Notes: a model not told the origin generated them from the sequence alone. 64,000 nucleotides of DNA from Neelides folsomi (GCA_034687125.1 JAQGBZ010000016.1:248001-312000), one strand, 5' to 3'; shown: positions 25,960-40,800, counted from the stretch's first letter. Numbers and translations: made by a program.

Positions 25960-27660
25960 CTAAAATTCCGCTAACCGCGACTCATTCGTAGACACGGACC
26001 CATTCTCGTCAATATCTGCAGAAATAGAAGATGATGAGGGTTTAAGATCAAATGGGTGAATGTGATTGTGAGGAAACTTACGCGAAGGCATGCCAGATCC
26101 CGCGAGGCTCTGACAGAAAAACTTGTTGTTGGCCCATCGGTCCTTCAGCGAGAGGTTGAACATCGAATATCGCGGGTCGCCCGTGACCTCCTTGATGATG
26201 TCGAAAAAGTTGGGGAGACGGGTTTGGAGTTCTGCTCCACTCAGGGTGCTGTACGTCTCCAGCAGTATCAGGCCCTTGCATCGAGGATGGCAGGGGTCTT
26301 TGTAGACATCGAGCTGGAAGTACTGGTCATTGAGGAGGAAGCACCGACGGGTCTTGAACACCGTCACGTGGTTGTGGTCTCTCTGGGCGAGCATGTTGGT
26401 GTAGTCTCGCTGGGTGAGGGCCGTTTTCACTTCCACGACTTGGCCCTCGAGTTCGGGCCGACGGACAGTGTAGGTGTAGGTCCAGTGTTCCTTTTGCCCC
26501 CGTTTCCTCAGCCGAGCTTGCATCTTGGGAGCGTTGGTTTGAAGGTAGTCGTGAACGACGGAGAAGTCTTGGAAGCCAGGCGGAAAGGAGTCGTCTCGCG
26601 GCAACGGTCCTTTCACGAGGAACTTCACCTTCCTCGAATTGGTGTTGAGGCGGTCGCGGACGTCGATGCCGAGTTTTTGACAGACGCATTGGATCATGCG
26701 ACAGAGCTTCGTTTCGAAGTCGGTCGAGTTGTCGACGACGTCGAAGTAGGGATGGCCGACCCAAGCTTGGGCCGCTTTCAAATCCAACTTTCGGGCCATT
26801 TCAAGCCCTTCGCTCCGACATGCATGGTCTTCCACGGTGTAAAACGCCTCGGCTCCGTTGGCTGCAGACATCATGTGGATGATTTGATTGTAGCGAGTGT
26901 CGCGGATGTCGATTTCATTCCAGGAGTTGTTTGCCAAAATCTCTTCCCATTTCTTCCTCGGAATGAAGGCAGAAGCGTCCATGGCCCCTCGGTCGCAAAT
27001 GACCAACACGTCCCGATTGAGTGTCTCAGCCAAGGTGAAGAAAACGCTCTCTATCTGCATCATGGATCTCAGGAGTTCCTCTTGGAACTTGAGGGCTTGA
27101 TCGGAGCTAAGCTCGGAGAATTTTATCCCGCCACCAAGAAGAACAGTGGCGGTTTCTGGGACCCGGAAAACCTTCCATCCCAAGTTTTCAAAGAAGGTGC
27201 ACAACCTCGCTTGGCCGGTCGTCTTCCCTCCACAAGGCCCTCCGGTCAGCACCACTTTGTAGACCTTCTTCGGTCTTTCCATTTCCGACTCGTAGTCACA
27301 GGAGAAGGCGATGGAATTCTGAACTTCGTCGGCCGACTCGGAGTCGGAGTAGCCGTTGGTTAGCTCCGCCACTCCGTTTTCCTCCCCAGGAGCGTGAACC
27401 CCGTTGTGGCCGTTTTCTGCCACAATGACGGGGGCTTTGCAGGGAGCCTTGCCATTTTGAGACCCCGCATTGCCGTTGGTGATGACCGTGGCTGTCTTCG
27501 ACGTAGGTCTCATCTGACCAGTGGGGTCCGAACCAGTGAGGAAAGGAGAAGGTTCGGAGCCACGATGAGATGATGACGAGAAGGAGGCGAGGAGGCGACT
27601 GTCGGTGGGGAAAACACCTGCCCTCTGCCCCTTAACAGACACCACGAGGGCCTCCGCCAT
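25960..27660 (-). CDS. TTD14: TTD14-like P-loop NTPase with CYTH-type domain
   Basis: Homologue of Drosophila TRPL translocation defect protein 14, needed for TRPL channel trafficking and photoreceptor survival and reported to bind GTP and phosphoinositide. The ATG at 27658-27660 ([11 protein letters not shown]) is used; further upstream the frame opens only with GTG. It gives 566 residues. The first 130 are Ser/Gly/Asn-rich and poorly conserved. Then comes a P-loop ([13 protein letters not shown]) and an AAA_28-type kinase-like region ([32 protein letters not shown]). A CYTH-like half follows, with alternating charged strands ([42 protein letters not shown]). The near-terminal 66 nt at 26016-26081 have perfect intron borders yet stay in frame, so the protein may be 544 residues. 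It is divergent from EP400 by 1.2 kb. Confidence 0.9.
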   Translation of the reverse strand: MAEALVVSVKGQRAGVFPTDSRLLASFSSSSHRGSEPSPFLTGSDPTGQMRPTSKTATVITNGNAGSQNGKAPCKAPVIVAENGHNGVHAPGEENGVAELTNGYSDSESADEVQNSIAFSCDYESEMERPKKVYKVVLTGGPCGGKTTGQARLCTFFENLGWKVFRVPETATVLLGGGIKFSELSSDQALKFQEELLRSMMQIESVFFTLAETLNRDVLVICDRGAMDASAFIPRKKWEEILANNSWNEIDIRDTRYNQIIHMMSAANGAEAFYTVEDHACRSEGLEMARKLDLKAAQAWVGHPYFDVVDNSTDFETKLCRMIQCVCQKLGIDVRDRLNTNSRKVKFLVKGPLPRDDSFPPGFQDFSVVHDYLQTNAPKMQARLRKRGQKEHWTYTYTVRRPELEGQVVEVKTALTQRDYTNMLAQRDHNHVTVFKTRRCFLLNDQYFQLDVYKDPCHPRCKGLILLETYSTLSGAELQTRLPNFFDIIKEVTGDPRYSMFNLSLKDRWANNKFFCQSLAGSGMPSRKFPHNHIHPFDLKPSSSSISADIDENGSVSTNESRLAEF

Positions 27661-28846
27661 CGTTCCGTCTAAATTGGGACAATTATCAGTTACGTAATGA
27701 GAGTTGATGGCGCTCCATCCTTCGGGTGGACCCACAAAATGGTAAATGAATCTTACAGATTTATCAGGAAAATGTCCTCACTTTTCCCCGAGGTTCCGCC
27801 ACGCGCACAAAACCCGCCCCGAAACCTCCGCTCTCTCACGGCTCACTTCGGATTCATAAAACGATTCTTCCGCACCGAATTCTCACACAACTTCACACCT
27901 ATGTAAAACAATAGTAACATTTTTTAAGTCAATGATTTCATTCTAAATGTCGGAACACCCCAAATCCCGAATTTATTCCTTACTCCAAACTCAAGCAAAA
28001 CCACCGGTTTAGTAAGCAAGACCACTCCAAATCTTCTATATGATTCCCATCTTAAATCCGAACAATGTCTTGACAAATTAAAGAAATGAGGGGTTTTTTC
28101 TCATGGAGTGAGTGCGGGAAACCGAAGACCCTTAAGGGCAAGGTCCCAAAGGACCCAAAAGGACCCCAAAGACCCTATTTTAACCAAAGGCAAAAAAGCA
28201 GAGGCAACATTTTATAAAAGAGGTGAAGAAATCGCGCCGTAATATGAGACTGCCGTAGGCAATAGGAAAACCGAGACATACCTGTAGCTTTCATAAAACT
28301 CCCAAAGAGCTCCCGTAAAATACCAAATTATTGCCATAATCGTGGTTTAATAATGTAACTTTGTAATTTAACCATGCAACATGTATCATTTAGAATATAA
28401 AAATTACAATGGATTTTGATTTTTTACCAATTTAAATTCTTTCATAAGTCCTAATGTTCAATTTAAGGTAACAAGACAAGAATAAAGCCAAGTCTATAAA
28501 AATAAAATTATACAATACAAAAAATTTTAGCTGTAATTTATTTTTAATATTAATAAAGACTTAATCATGCATGATTTCAACAACTTATGTTTATAAATAG
28601 TAATGCTTATTAATTAAATTAATTATAAAAGCAAATATAAGTTGAAACAATGATTGAATCAAATTGGCTGCACAGGTTTGGTTTTGTTTTGAGTCTGCGC
28701 TGTGGGGCGACGCCACTCTTTTCCCCAAAGCCGTGAGTTCCTGGAGGACGACCGCCGTCCCACTCAATTCCTCCATGGCCGTCGAGAAATTCGGCCAGAG
28801 CTGACGGACTTTGAGTCATGGTCCACACTTGACACCTTCCATCGAC
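27661..28846. promoter_or_regulatory. Divergent spacer between TTD14 and EP400/Domino
   Basis: This 1.2 kb holds the 5' flanks of two genes transcribed away from each other. No TATA/initiator pair stands out. A short array of AAAGGACCC-like units lies at about 28137-28177. Both untranslated leaders, and possibly a non-coding first exon of EP400, should be here. Confidence 0.5.
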
Positions 28847-31800
28847 ATGGAGAAGAACCGGAATCTGAAGGAGATCGACCGGCGGCTCCGGGTTCTCAAC
28901 GGGGCCTTCCGGGACCGCCTGACTCAATGTCAGCTCCTGGACGACATCGGCGTGGCTCAAGGCAAGACTAAGGAAGCCTTCATCTCCTACTGTGACTACA
29001 TCGATTCCGGCCCAGTGAGGAAAAATGAGCAGTATAAGACTGAAGAAGCAGTCGCGAACCTAATCAAAGACGAGGCCTCGAGGTTCCTTTTGGTAATGAA
29101 TGAATGATGAAATTAGTGACGATGTGGAGTAATAAATTAAATTTGGAGGGATAACTGTAGGGCTGATTTTCTAATTTAATAATGATTGTAGGAGATGGTG
29201 GTTATGAAAAGGCCTGATATTGTCAAGTCCCTTTATCTGAGGGCTCTACCGGAAAGTCCTAAGAAAGGCGATGACAGACCAATGACTCCGTTGGTCGTTC
29301 GAACTCCTGAGGCTACCACCCCGACTGTGGAAATGTCCCCTCGGCAAGGGTCGATAACACCAGCCTCGATCCCGCCTGGGACGATGACTCCAGGGTCGGT
29401 GACGCCTCTGAGTTCGAGGTCGCCTCATAAAATGGTCGATTTGACACTCTCCGTGAGTCCTGTGATTAAGAGTCGAAGCCCAAGTATCCTTCTCACTCCA
29501 GAAGCCAATGATGCGACGCCGCCTCCTCTGCTCTCTGACCATAGATCGGACAACGATCGGAGTATGTCTTTGTCCAATACTCCAAACTCAGCATGTCAAA
29601 ATATCCTCCCGAGACTCGAGGCCGCTTCGATGAGTTTTAGCATAGAACTGCCTTCGATTACACCTGACCTTCCCTCAGAAATGCTCGATCCCGACCCCGT
29701 GATGAAAACCCCGAAAAGACCATCTACCGCTTCAGTGTCAGAAACTTCTCCAGAGCATCTTGAACCCAAAGAAAAGCGCCAGCGACTTGAGATCGAGGGT
29801 TCAAGCAACGAAGTTCGGTCTGTCTTACAACAAGCCCTCGATGCTTTGCCGACCTACAGGTTTGGTCAACCATCGCCCTCTCGATCTCCCGTGCTCACAA
29901 TGAGCGCCAGCTCCTCGCCCATCACCATCGACCTTCGGTCTGCCGATGTCTCGCCCACTAAAAATATCAAGTCAACCCACCCATCCCCTATATCCTCTCA
30001 CTTCCAAGAATCTTCCCCTGTTCGCCAAGAACCCATAGAGGAACCAAGTCACATTACCTTTGAAGATCCGGGCAAGACTGTGTGCGACGTCATTAGCAAA
30101 GAACTTCTATTAGAAGGATACGCACAGCAAATTCGCATTGTTCCTACGAGAGGCTCAGAATTTATTAAAATTGGGGAAATGCCCATGGAGGTGACCCCCA
30201 GCAATGAGAAAACCCCTGAGCCCTGCTCGTCGCCTGTTAAAACCGTGACCATTTATTCGCCTTTTCAACAAACGCCGACAACGAGTGTTTTGAACATTTT
30301 ACCTGATCCTGCCTCATACATCCCCATGTTTCCCAAAGAGCAACCATCTTTGCAGCAATCGTTAGCTATGACTCCTTCAGTCGAGACGCCGAAGACTTCT
30401 GCTGGTTCAGCGGCGGTTGTTTCGACCGGTCCGAAGGTCCTTGCAGAGGCCGCCGTCCTTCAACGTATCGGAGAGCTTCAAAAAGAAGGGATGTGGTACG
30501 ACAAGCGACTGCCAAAGGCCTCTGAACCAAGTAGGATCAAAGTCCATTGGGATTACTTGCTAGAGGAAATGACCTGGCTAGCGGCTGACTTTGCTTCTGA
30601 AAGGAAATGGAAAAAGATTGCTGCCAAGAGAGTAAGTTCAATATGATATCTATTTAACTATTTATATTCTAATTTTTAAAATTTTGATGCAGCATTAAAA
30701 TAACATTAGGATTGGCCAGAATCTAATTGTTCTTTTTTTGTAGTGTTCAAAGATGATTGACAAGTATTGGCAAGACAAAGCCTTAGCAGCTCAACGTGCA
30801 ATGAAAGACGAGGGGCTTCGTGTGAGGAAAATCGCTTCTTTCCTAGCGAAGGAAGTGAGGAATTTTTGGTCGAATGTCCAGCGACTCGTTGAGGCCAGAG
30901 AGCAATCAAGAATTGAAGAACTTCGACAGAAAACCCGAGATCAACATCTCTCTTTCCTTGTTGACCAAACTGAGCGTTATTCCACGATGCTTGCTGAATC
31001 CTTCGTTGAAAGCTCTCAAATCGAGGAGGATGAATTGGGGCTGGAGAAATCCATTGTTCCTGATCCTGAAGATGGTATGAAACAGAAATTTAAATTCCTA
31101 TTGCATTTTTATTTCTCATTTTCTTTGTTTTATAGTCGAGTATGAACCAGTTGGGTTTGATGGAGATGACGAGGAGACAATTGCCAAGGCTGAAGAAGAA
31201 GATTCCAACGTCGTGTCTGAAGTAGAGCTTTTGAAGCATGAATCTGAGATATCTTTAGAGGATTTAATAAATGAGCTTCCTGAAGGATATATACAAGAAT
31301 TATCAAGTATATATATATATATATTAATCGTTTAATTGTATTTTTTCAATATTTATTTATATGACAATTTTAATTATTTGTTTACTTTATTAGAAGTCAA
31401 AGCGGAGGCTGGTCCTTCTACTAAAAGGGAAGATAAAAAGAAAGACTTAAAAGCCAATAAAGATGATGATGAGGATGAGGATTCAAAAGTTGATGAATTC
31501 ATTCCAAACGAGACTGGCACAGACTCTGAAGGTACTCTCGAAGAAGAAGAAGCTAAAGATAATAGAGATGCAAAGGCATACAAAGCGGAAATCAAGGAAC
31601 TTGAGGACGACAATATGCTCTCAATTGAAGAGCTTAAGGCTAAATATGCGACTGGCAATGGTAATTAATATTAAGTAATTATTAATTGTTTAATAGACTA
31701 TTTATTAAATATTTAAACAATATTTTAATTATTTTTAAAGACTCAAGAAACTTGAAATTTTATAATTAATAATTAGTTAAATGCTAACTTTTATTATTTC

Positions 31801-34800
31801 ATAATTAGACTTGATGGAAATGACTGATGACGAGAGTTCTGAAGACGAAGATGATAGTAAAGATTCTGATTCTCATGAGAGTGATGAAGTTGCTGCTTTG
31901 CTGAGTTCTGAAGATCCCAGTGACCTTTCTGATAATGAGACTGAAGAGGAACAAACCCTTGGACTCGCTTCCCTTCTTCAAACCTGCTCTCCTGTTAAAC
32001 TTCAAAAAAATGTAAGAGATTGGGCTAAATTATCCGAATATCTTTTTCAATAAGCAATAATTTTTCATTGAAATTTCTAATGTAATTCCTCATAAAATTA
32101 ACCTCCTATTGGATCAAATGAGTCAATTAGTTTATCCGAATTTAATTTATATAATATTTATGTTACATATTTATTTAGATGAATGCCGATGAAGATGTCA
32201 ATTCCGTTGCTCAAATGGCGCAGGCCTTTCAGCCCACTGGATACACCTTTTCATCTTGCAATGTAAAGCCATTTTCTTTTTTATAGTCTTTATGAATTTT
32301 ACTTTTATTACGTCACTATGATTAAATATAAACTAAAATAACAAATTTCATAATTTAGGTTGCACTACCAGTTCCTCATTTGCTTCGACATAACCTTCGC
32401 GAGTATCAACACATTGGCCTTGAGTGGCTAGTGACAATGTATGATAAGAAGCTGAATGGAATTTTAGGTAAATTGTTCATTGAAATTGAAAAGCAATTTT
32501 AACATCTTAGCATTCACGGAATAGAAAATTAATAGTCAATTAACAAATATTTAATAATTCATGTTTGTATTGTTAGCCGATGAGATGGGTCTTGGTAAGA
32601 CGATTCAAACAATTGCCCTCCTTGCTCATTTGGCATGCGAAAAGATGAATTGGGGTCCACATCTCATCGTTGTCCCCACATCGGTGATGCTCAATTGGGA
32701 GATGGAAATCAAGAAGTGGTGCCCTGGGTTCAAAATATTGACTTATTATGGATCCCAGAAGGAGCGGAAGCAAAAGCGATCTGGTGCGTTAATTATTTAT
32801 ACTGTCAATACTACCAAGTGCCAATTATATAAATTCACTTTAAACAAATTCAGAAATTAATGAATTTTTTTTGCAGGGTGGACGAAGCCGAACTCATTTC
32901 ACATTTGTATTACTTCTTATAAACTTGTGATTCAAGACCATCATAGTTTTCGTCGAAAGAGGTGGAAGTATTTAATCCTCGATGAGGCTCAAAATATTAA
33001 GAATTTTAAATCTCAGAGGTGGCAATTATTGCTCAACTTTCAAGCTCAGAGGTGGGTTAAATAAACATTTTTCATTCTTGTACTATATTTTTAATAATTG
33101 AGATTTGGAAAGTAAATTAAATCATTGATTTTCTTATAGGCGTCTTCTGTTGACCGGAACACCTTTGCAAAATAATTTAATGGAACTTTGGTCCCTTATG
33201 CACTTTTTAATGCCTAATGTATTTCAATCTCATCGTGAATTCCGTGATTGGTTCTCTAATCCTGTGACTACAATGATTGAAGGAAATTCCGAATATAATG
33301 ACAACATTATCCAGAGGCTTCATAAGGTAAAAATTAAAAATTTAGTTGAACAATGTTTTATTTAAAAAAAGTTCTAGAGATAATTTATTTCATAATAAAA
33401 TCTATCTTTAAGATTCTTCGTCCTTTCATTTTGAGGAGGTTGAAAAGTCAAGTAGAGAAGCAACTTCCTTCGAAATATGAGCACGTGGTCATGTGCCGAC
33501 TTTCGAAAAGGCAAAGATTCCTCTACGAAGATTTCATGTCTCGAACAAAGTAAGTTATTGTGTAAATTATTTACAAAAAACATTTAGCAATAATGAAGAG
33601 GCTTATTTACAATTTGTTTAATTTAGGACGAAGGAAACATTGAACTCTGGGAATTTGTTGAGTGTGATCAACGTTCTTATGCAGTTGAGGAAAGTTTGCA
33701 ACCATCCAAACTTGTTCGAATCTCGTCCCATCATCTCTCCACTTCGATTAGATGGAATTTTGTATAAAATTCCATCTTTGGTGTGGAATGTCAAAGAAGA
33801 AAATACTGAAAAGGTTGGAATGAATGATTGAACACATGACTCAATGAATGTTAATTCATTTTACAAATGATCTAATAATATTATTTTATTGTTCAGAATT
33901 CCATGTACAATCTTTACAACTTCACATCAGCGGATTTTAGTCTTGATCATTGGTCGTGTATGAGAATTCGGGAATTGCTCCCTCCACATCTTAATATCAG
34001 AATGGAGAAAGAAGAAGATAACGCTCCATTTCTGGCCGGTACCCTCAAGGATCGGAAGACGATGAGAGTTACGTTGGTCGGTAAACTCCTCAACATGGAC
34101 AGCCGCTCAAAAAAATTGTTTCATGGGCCGATTTGGGGATTTAATGCTCCTCCGCCGTGTCCAAGGCTCAACACCAAAATTAATTTCTTTGCTCTCACAA
34201 CAGACCCAAGTGATTTAATATATTCTAATGAAATGAAGACTATGTTTGGTCATGGTGTTCCGAACCTTCAATCTCTGATTGTTGATCGGAGGAGAAAATT
34301 TGAAAATGATATTTCGGTAAACATTGATAGTATTCTTATATTGTTTAATACTTATTAAGTAAATAATGATAAGAAACATTTTCAACTTTTTCATTTCCAT
34401 TTTAGATACCTCCACCAATTAAGAAAACGAAATTGGATTATGACGAGCCTATTCTTATAAGTAAGAGCAAATATATATATGTACAAATAACGAGAAAATT
34501 ATTTTTAATAATTTCCTAAAATTTAAAATGTTTCCTTTTGTTTTAATAAAAAATTATGTTTTTATTAGCAAATCAAGTTTATCAGAAGAATGATGCGCAA
34601 ATATCTCACGATGCTACGATTATTGATGAAACAATGATTGATGCTAATTTTGAACTAGAAAGAGATTTGAAAACAGGAACCATGTGGATGATTAACAAAT
34701 CTATTGATCCTCGTCATTTTTCTCTTGTACCCAAAATTTAAAAAAAATCAAAAATTTTATTTTACTATTTATGTTTTTATTTTAATTACTATTTAATTAT

Positions 34801-37800
34801 TTTATTAGATGGAATTACAAGAGAGAGCATTGAAAGATCGAAAGTCTGTGATTGAAAAACTTCAATGCATTAATGAATTTCGATGTTCGATAGACCCAAT
34901 TTATGGTCGAGATCTCATTGATGCTTGTAATGTTTTCACACCTCCTCCAGTTTTTCTCTATCGCCGTCCTTTTAACAAAATTTGTTTCCCGATGCCTCCG
35001 AAACCTAAACATATTTATCCTAATCCATTTTATCATAAAAAGAAGGATTTTGAAACTTGTCACTTCATGACTGGTATGTTTATTGCTTAAATGCATTATA
35101 TTATTTTACTTTTTCATAGACTGATGATTTCTATTGAACACCAATATTATTTATTTTTGTTATTTTAGGTATATCTGAAGTTCAATTTGTGTTGCAAGAA
35201 AAAAATGAGAGAAGTCAAAAAGGAGAAACTCCTCGAAGGCTGGTCTTCACCAACACAAATGTTCTCTTGGATTTGATCTGGAGTCCTGAGACACTGAAGG
35301 AGAGACTATGTGACACGTTGAATAAATTCCTCATTTATGTACCCCCGGTGTCTTGTCCGATGATCAAAGACAAAGTCATCCGTCCCTTCCTTCCTGCCAT
35401 CATTGCCCAAGACGAGTATGAGACGGAGATGAGTTGTTTGTTGAAGGAGCCAAAGGACATTCTCCATTCGATCATCACATCAAGCATGACCCAATTCCCT
35501 GACCCGCGTCTCATCCAGTACGACTGCGGAAAGCTTCAAGTTTTAGACAAGTGAGAATTTTTGTATTTTTATATTTTAAATGAATTGCACTTATACAATT
35601 TAAATGTAACATACTTTATATAAAATTATTGGTCAATGGGTAATAGTTAAATTATTTATTTATTAATGATTTTGAATTATTTTACAGATTATTGCGACGT
35701 CTGAAGCTTGGAAGTCACAGAGCTTTGATTTTTACGCAAATGGCAAAGATGCTCGACGTATTGGAATTATTTTTAAATTATCATGGGCATATTTACCTTC
35801 GACTTGATGGAGCGACTTCGATCGAACAGCGACAAGTTTTAATGGAAAGGTTCAACAGTGATAAGCGAATCTTTTGTTTTATCCTCTCAACGAGGTCTGG
35901 TGGAATTGGAGTGAATCTCACTGGTGCTGACACAGTCATCTTTTACGACTCGGATTGGAATCCAACGATGGATGCTCAAGCTCAGGATCGTTGTCATAGA
36001 ATTGGTCAAACTCGCGACGTTCACATTTACAGGTAACATTAATAATTATTATTAGTGGTTGTCACTTTTTTTAATATTTACATTTGAATTTGTATTTCGT
36101 TTTATTATGTATCTTAATTAATTATATAACAAGTTGGATAAAAAGTTTTTATTTTATTGTTTTAGACTTGTGAGTGAGAAGACGATCGAGGAGAATATTC
36201 TGAAAAAATCCAACCAGAAGAGACTATTAGGAGAATTGGCAATTGAAGGAGGCAACTTTACAACTGCGTATTTCAAAAAGGTAATTTTAAGACAATATAA
36301 GAAAATGAATTTACTTGAAAGAAGTGTATGTTATAATTATCTGATTATTTGTCTACAGAACACGATCCATGAATTGTTTGAAGTTGATGAACGAGAAGAT
36401 GATCCAATCAAACGAATGGCATCTGTCTTGACAACTGGTCGATCCCATGACCCCTTCGTGTCTGGAGAAATTGAAGAAATTGAAACTGTGAAGACTATCA
36501 AACTCTCAGTTTCTCAAGAGTCCGTTGAAGAGAAAGACTTGAAAGCTAAGAGTGCTTTGGAAACAGCTCTTGCTGAAGTTGAAGACGAGGCTGACGTTGA
36601 AGCTGCTAAGACATTGAGATCAGAAGCCGATGCTGAGCTCGCCGAGTTCGACGAAAACGTTCCTATACCCTTAGAAAATGACCAAGTAAAACATTTTAAT
36701 ATTTTTAATATTAAATATATGTTAACTTGCATACATTACATTTTTGTTCGAACTTAAAGGGCACAGCGAGTCAATCTCAAGAAATCGCCATGGAAGATCC
36801 GCTAACTGTTGAAGAAAAAATGGCTATTCTTCTCGCAGAGGTTATTTTCATATTGGATTATTGAAAACCATTAGCTTTAAATTATGGTATTTATTATATT
36901 TTGCCATTCTAATTTTCAAGCTTTCACCTGTTGAAAAATACGCGTTGAAGTTCATGGAGACGACGATCGACGAATGGTCGCCCGAGACGTTTGCGAATGC
37001 CCAGCGTGAAATGGAGGACAAGAAGAAAGGTTGGGAAGTAAGTCAAATGAGGAAACTTGAGGCGAACATTGCAGCGCAGTCGGAACTCGATGAGCCGAAT
37101 CCTGAGGACATCTTAACCTACTCATCTGAAGACGCCCACAACAAGGTGAATGTTAGCTATAAGCGACGTGTAGGCAGGCCAAAGGGTAGTTTTAAGAAGA
37201 AGCACAGGTTAGCTGAGGCTAGGCTACGAGAAAAAGGAATAGGAACCCAAGCGGCTGTATCCAAAGTTGTGAATAAATATAGAAAATCTACGAGAATCTC
37301 TGAGAAAAATAATTTAAATTCTGCATGTATCCTCAATGGAGATCCGTTGATTGATTGGCGAGCCCGTCGGGCCTATGAATCAAATAATTATGTATCACGA
37401 GCCATTGTTGCAAATGAGAAATTGAGAGCTAATCGACAAAGGATTGAAACTGAGAAGATTGGTGGAATCAATGGAGTTGGGGGAATCAAGAAGCGTGGAC
37501 GTGGACGCCCAAAGAAACTCTTCTCGCTACTTGAATTGAAAGAAAGGACTGGGTTTTTGGATAAGGCAAACATTGCCTCCTCACTTCTTAAAAGTTTGAA
37601 AAAGAAGAATGTAATTGAGGTAACTGGAGTTGTAACCAACCCTGGGAAACGAGCTGTAGGAAGACCTAAAAAGGTTTTCCCAGTCCCAAAGGTCCAAGTT
37701 GTTCCGTCAAGTGAAAGTGAAGAGGAAGAGGAGGAACAAGAAGAGGAGGAGGAAGAAGAAGATGGGGAAGAAGGAGAAGAGGAAGAGGTAGAAGGAGAAG

Positions 37801-40800
37801 ATGATGAAGAAGAAGAAGAAGAAGAAGAAGGAGAAGAGGAGGAGGAGGGAGAAGTAGAAGAAGAGGAGGGAGAAGAAGTAGAAGGAGAAGAAGAAGAGGA
37901 GGGTGAAGAAGTAGAAGAAGAAGAGGGAGAAGAAGTAGAAGGAGATGAAGAAGAAGAGGAAGAAGGAGAAGAAGAAGAGGGAGAAGAAGAAGTTAAGGAG
38001 GAGGAAGAAGTTGAAGAAGAAAAGAAAAAGAGAAAAAAGAAGAAGAGTGTGGAGGAGAAAAAGAAACGAACAGTGAACCCCGCCAAAGAACAGGAGACAA
38101 AGAAAGATGGTGATTCTTCCATGCTCAGAAACCTCCTTTCCCCCGAAAAAGTTGAACCCAAACCATTGAGGCGGCGAGGAAGGCCCAAATTGTGTGACTC
38201 CAATCCCCAACGAATTAACCTACCACGATGGTATTTTGAAGTCAAAATTCCAAAAGCTCCTGGTGAACCCCCAACTCCGCCACCACCAACAAGGAAACGA
38301 TATTCCATCTACAAACGAGCCTCGGTCCTTGATAAATTAGATCAATCGAGGAAGCTATTAGAAGAAAAGTTATTAGTTAATAAGGTAATTATGAATTAAT
38401 GTTCGGCCGCAGAGATTAATAAATAAATATTTATAATTAATAATAGTAAATATATTTGTGTATATGTATGTATTTTATTATATTGATGATTCCAAATCTT
38501 ATTGTCTGTTAACATTGTATGACGATGGAATTTGTTATATTGTGAATTCCTTGATTGTCACGCGAAAAAAGGTATCAATTGAGTGTTGAGCACGTTGAGT
38601 CGTGCGGATCTTCCATTTGAGATCCTAAATTATCCATTTTAAAAATAAATCAATAAACTTTATAATTTTCAATTTAAAAATTCTCTTGATGCAATATTTG
38701 AATGATTGTAAGTGTGAACATGAGGGATTAACCTTTCAACCTGAGATTATGTGTTCATCAAGACCCATGTGCTCAGATTTGGCTTCATAATTTTTAGTTT
38801 AGAATTTCTTTCAAACTGAACCGTTGTCAGACAAAGGGTCTTAATTGCGATTCTGGTTCTCTCATATTTAATTGATTGGAAACTTAAAACTTTGATCTTC
38901 TCTACTCACCTTCTGGTAAGTTGACCTGCAAAAATCGGAAATTGCCAATTAGTTGAAGGAAAATGAGTTTTGAATATCTTTGTAATAAAATCCATTAATT
39001 CTTTCTTTTTTATCACTTGCAAGGAATCCTAATTTCTCTCTCTCCCAGTATTACCTTTTTAATTATTTTTTTTTGAATCTTTGTTTATTAACTCATTTAG
39101 ATTTCCTTTAAGTTAGGTTATAGGTAGTTCTTTCTGAGCACATATGAACAGGTTATGAAAGAGTAATCCGTTTAATGTTCAATTTTCAATTATCAAAAAA
39201 GAGAAACAAATGACTGGGAATATTAAAAAACAAGGTTTACAATCAGCCAAAAATGATTAGGTTAGAAAAAGCAGGGTTTTTTAACGAAGGAGAAAGTCGG
39301 AGTTTCCTCTCGACTAATGACCAATTTTCCGATTTTTGCAGATTTGGATCTCATCTGAGGAGGATGAAATCATGCCGGTAAGAAGTTCAACAGATTATGT
39401 GTCTCATTTGATGAGTCTCTCACCACTTTGCGCTTCCAATTCACCCATACAACTCCTGGTCAGGTGACATAGATTTTGATAATCAGAAGGTCCTCGTTTT
39501 TAAAAGTTTTTGATCTGACAACGGTCTTGGTAGAATTTCATTTTTTTAAAACTATTTACATGAATCATATTTTATTGCTATCATAATTATTTTATTATTA
39601 ATTCATTTCATTCACCATATTTATTAAATTAAAAAATTAGGTTTAAATTGAAATAATTATGCAATTAAGTTTCCTTTTATATATTTAAATTTGAAATTTG
39701 AAAAGTATACATTTTTTATTGAGAAAGGAATTAAATATGGATAGGACATATCATGAGAGGATAGGTCACGGACCCGCATCTGTGTCAAAGTGGTTGAGTG
39801 AGGCTCGAGTAGGGCATTGAATGCATATTTTTAACATCGGGTTGGACAGTTATGGTCTCCGCCCACGCCGCCTCAAGACGATTCGGACGTTTACGTGGAT
39901 TCTTCATTGGAGTTTCTATACAAGAAGACCGTCATCCCTGCACATCAACTTCCGCCGGTGTACGTCCCTCCTGCTCAGAAGAAGCCTTACTACGACTACA
40001 AACGAGGGTATGTCAACTCTCCTAAGGAGAACACGCCGCCGTCGTTGAGTCCGATGAAGGATGACGAGCACGGAGGGTTCTCGGATCCTCTCAAGAAATC
40101 TCCGAAATTGAAGAGAGATGAGCCGATTTTCGCCCCCAGGTCTCTGTTCGATCGTCCTACTCCGGCCCTGGCTAAGATGAGGCGTGACTTCAAATTGCAA
40201 AAATTTTCTGGGCGTCCCATCATTGCTGGAATGAGCAAAACTTTGCCAACGGTTGGTTCATTTGATTTTAACGCAATTACGTATTTTCTTTTTTTCTCAT
40301 TTCTATTCGAGAATTGATGAATAATTTATTTGATTTTAAACGTTATGAGAAAGGAATTAACGTTCAATTGTAAAAGTTATTAATATTCCATTCTTTTTAC
40401 GATTAAAACGTATCTCATTAGAAAAATATATTACTTATTAATACATTGAGCTTTAAAATAAATATTTGTAAACCCCTTTTTTGTTGGATTTAATTACTCC
40501 TTACTATTTGTAATATTCTTTTTTTATAACAATTGCTTAATGCGTAGACGTGAATTGAACAAAATTTCAATTCTTAATTGAAAATTTGAATTATAGGGGA
40601 TGCAGGGCTCGATTTCCTTTCCGATGATGCAAAACTCAAAATCGACGCCGCAGCCGCAGTCTGATGGTGGTGATTGGCTCATTTTGGAAGATTTCACTCT
40701 GCTTGAGGTAAATAGTCAATTTGTAACATTACGTATTTTAATAATTTAATATTAATTGTTTATTTATTAAAATTCATTTGTTTCGTTTATTAAAATTCTT

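Noticed and set aside
26056-27363. 435-codon open frame on the plus strand opposite TTD14
   Set aside because: It is the antisense of a conserved, GC-rich coding exon, where stop codons are rare by codon bias; the translation shows no domain.
37388-38308. Serine-rich 306-codon minus-strand frame opposite EP400 exon 23
   Set aside because: The poly-Ser run is the complement of the Glu codon repeats; no independent coding sign.
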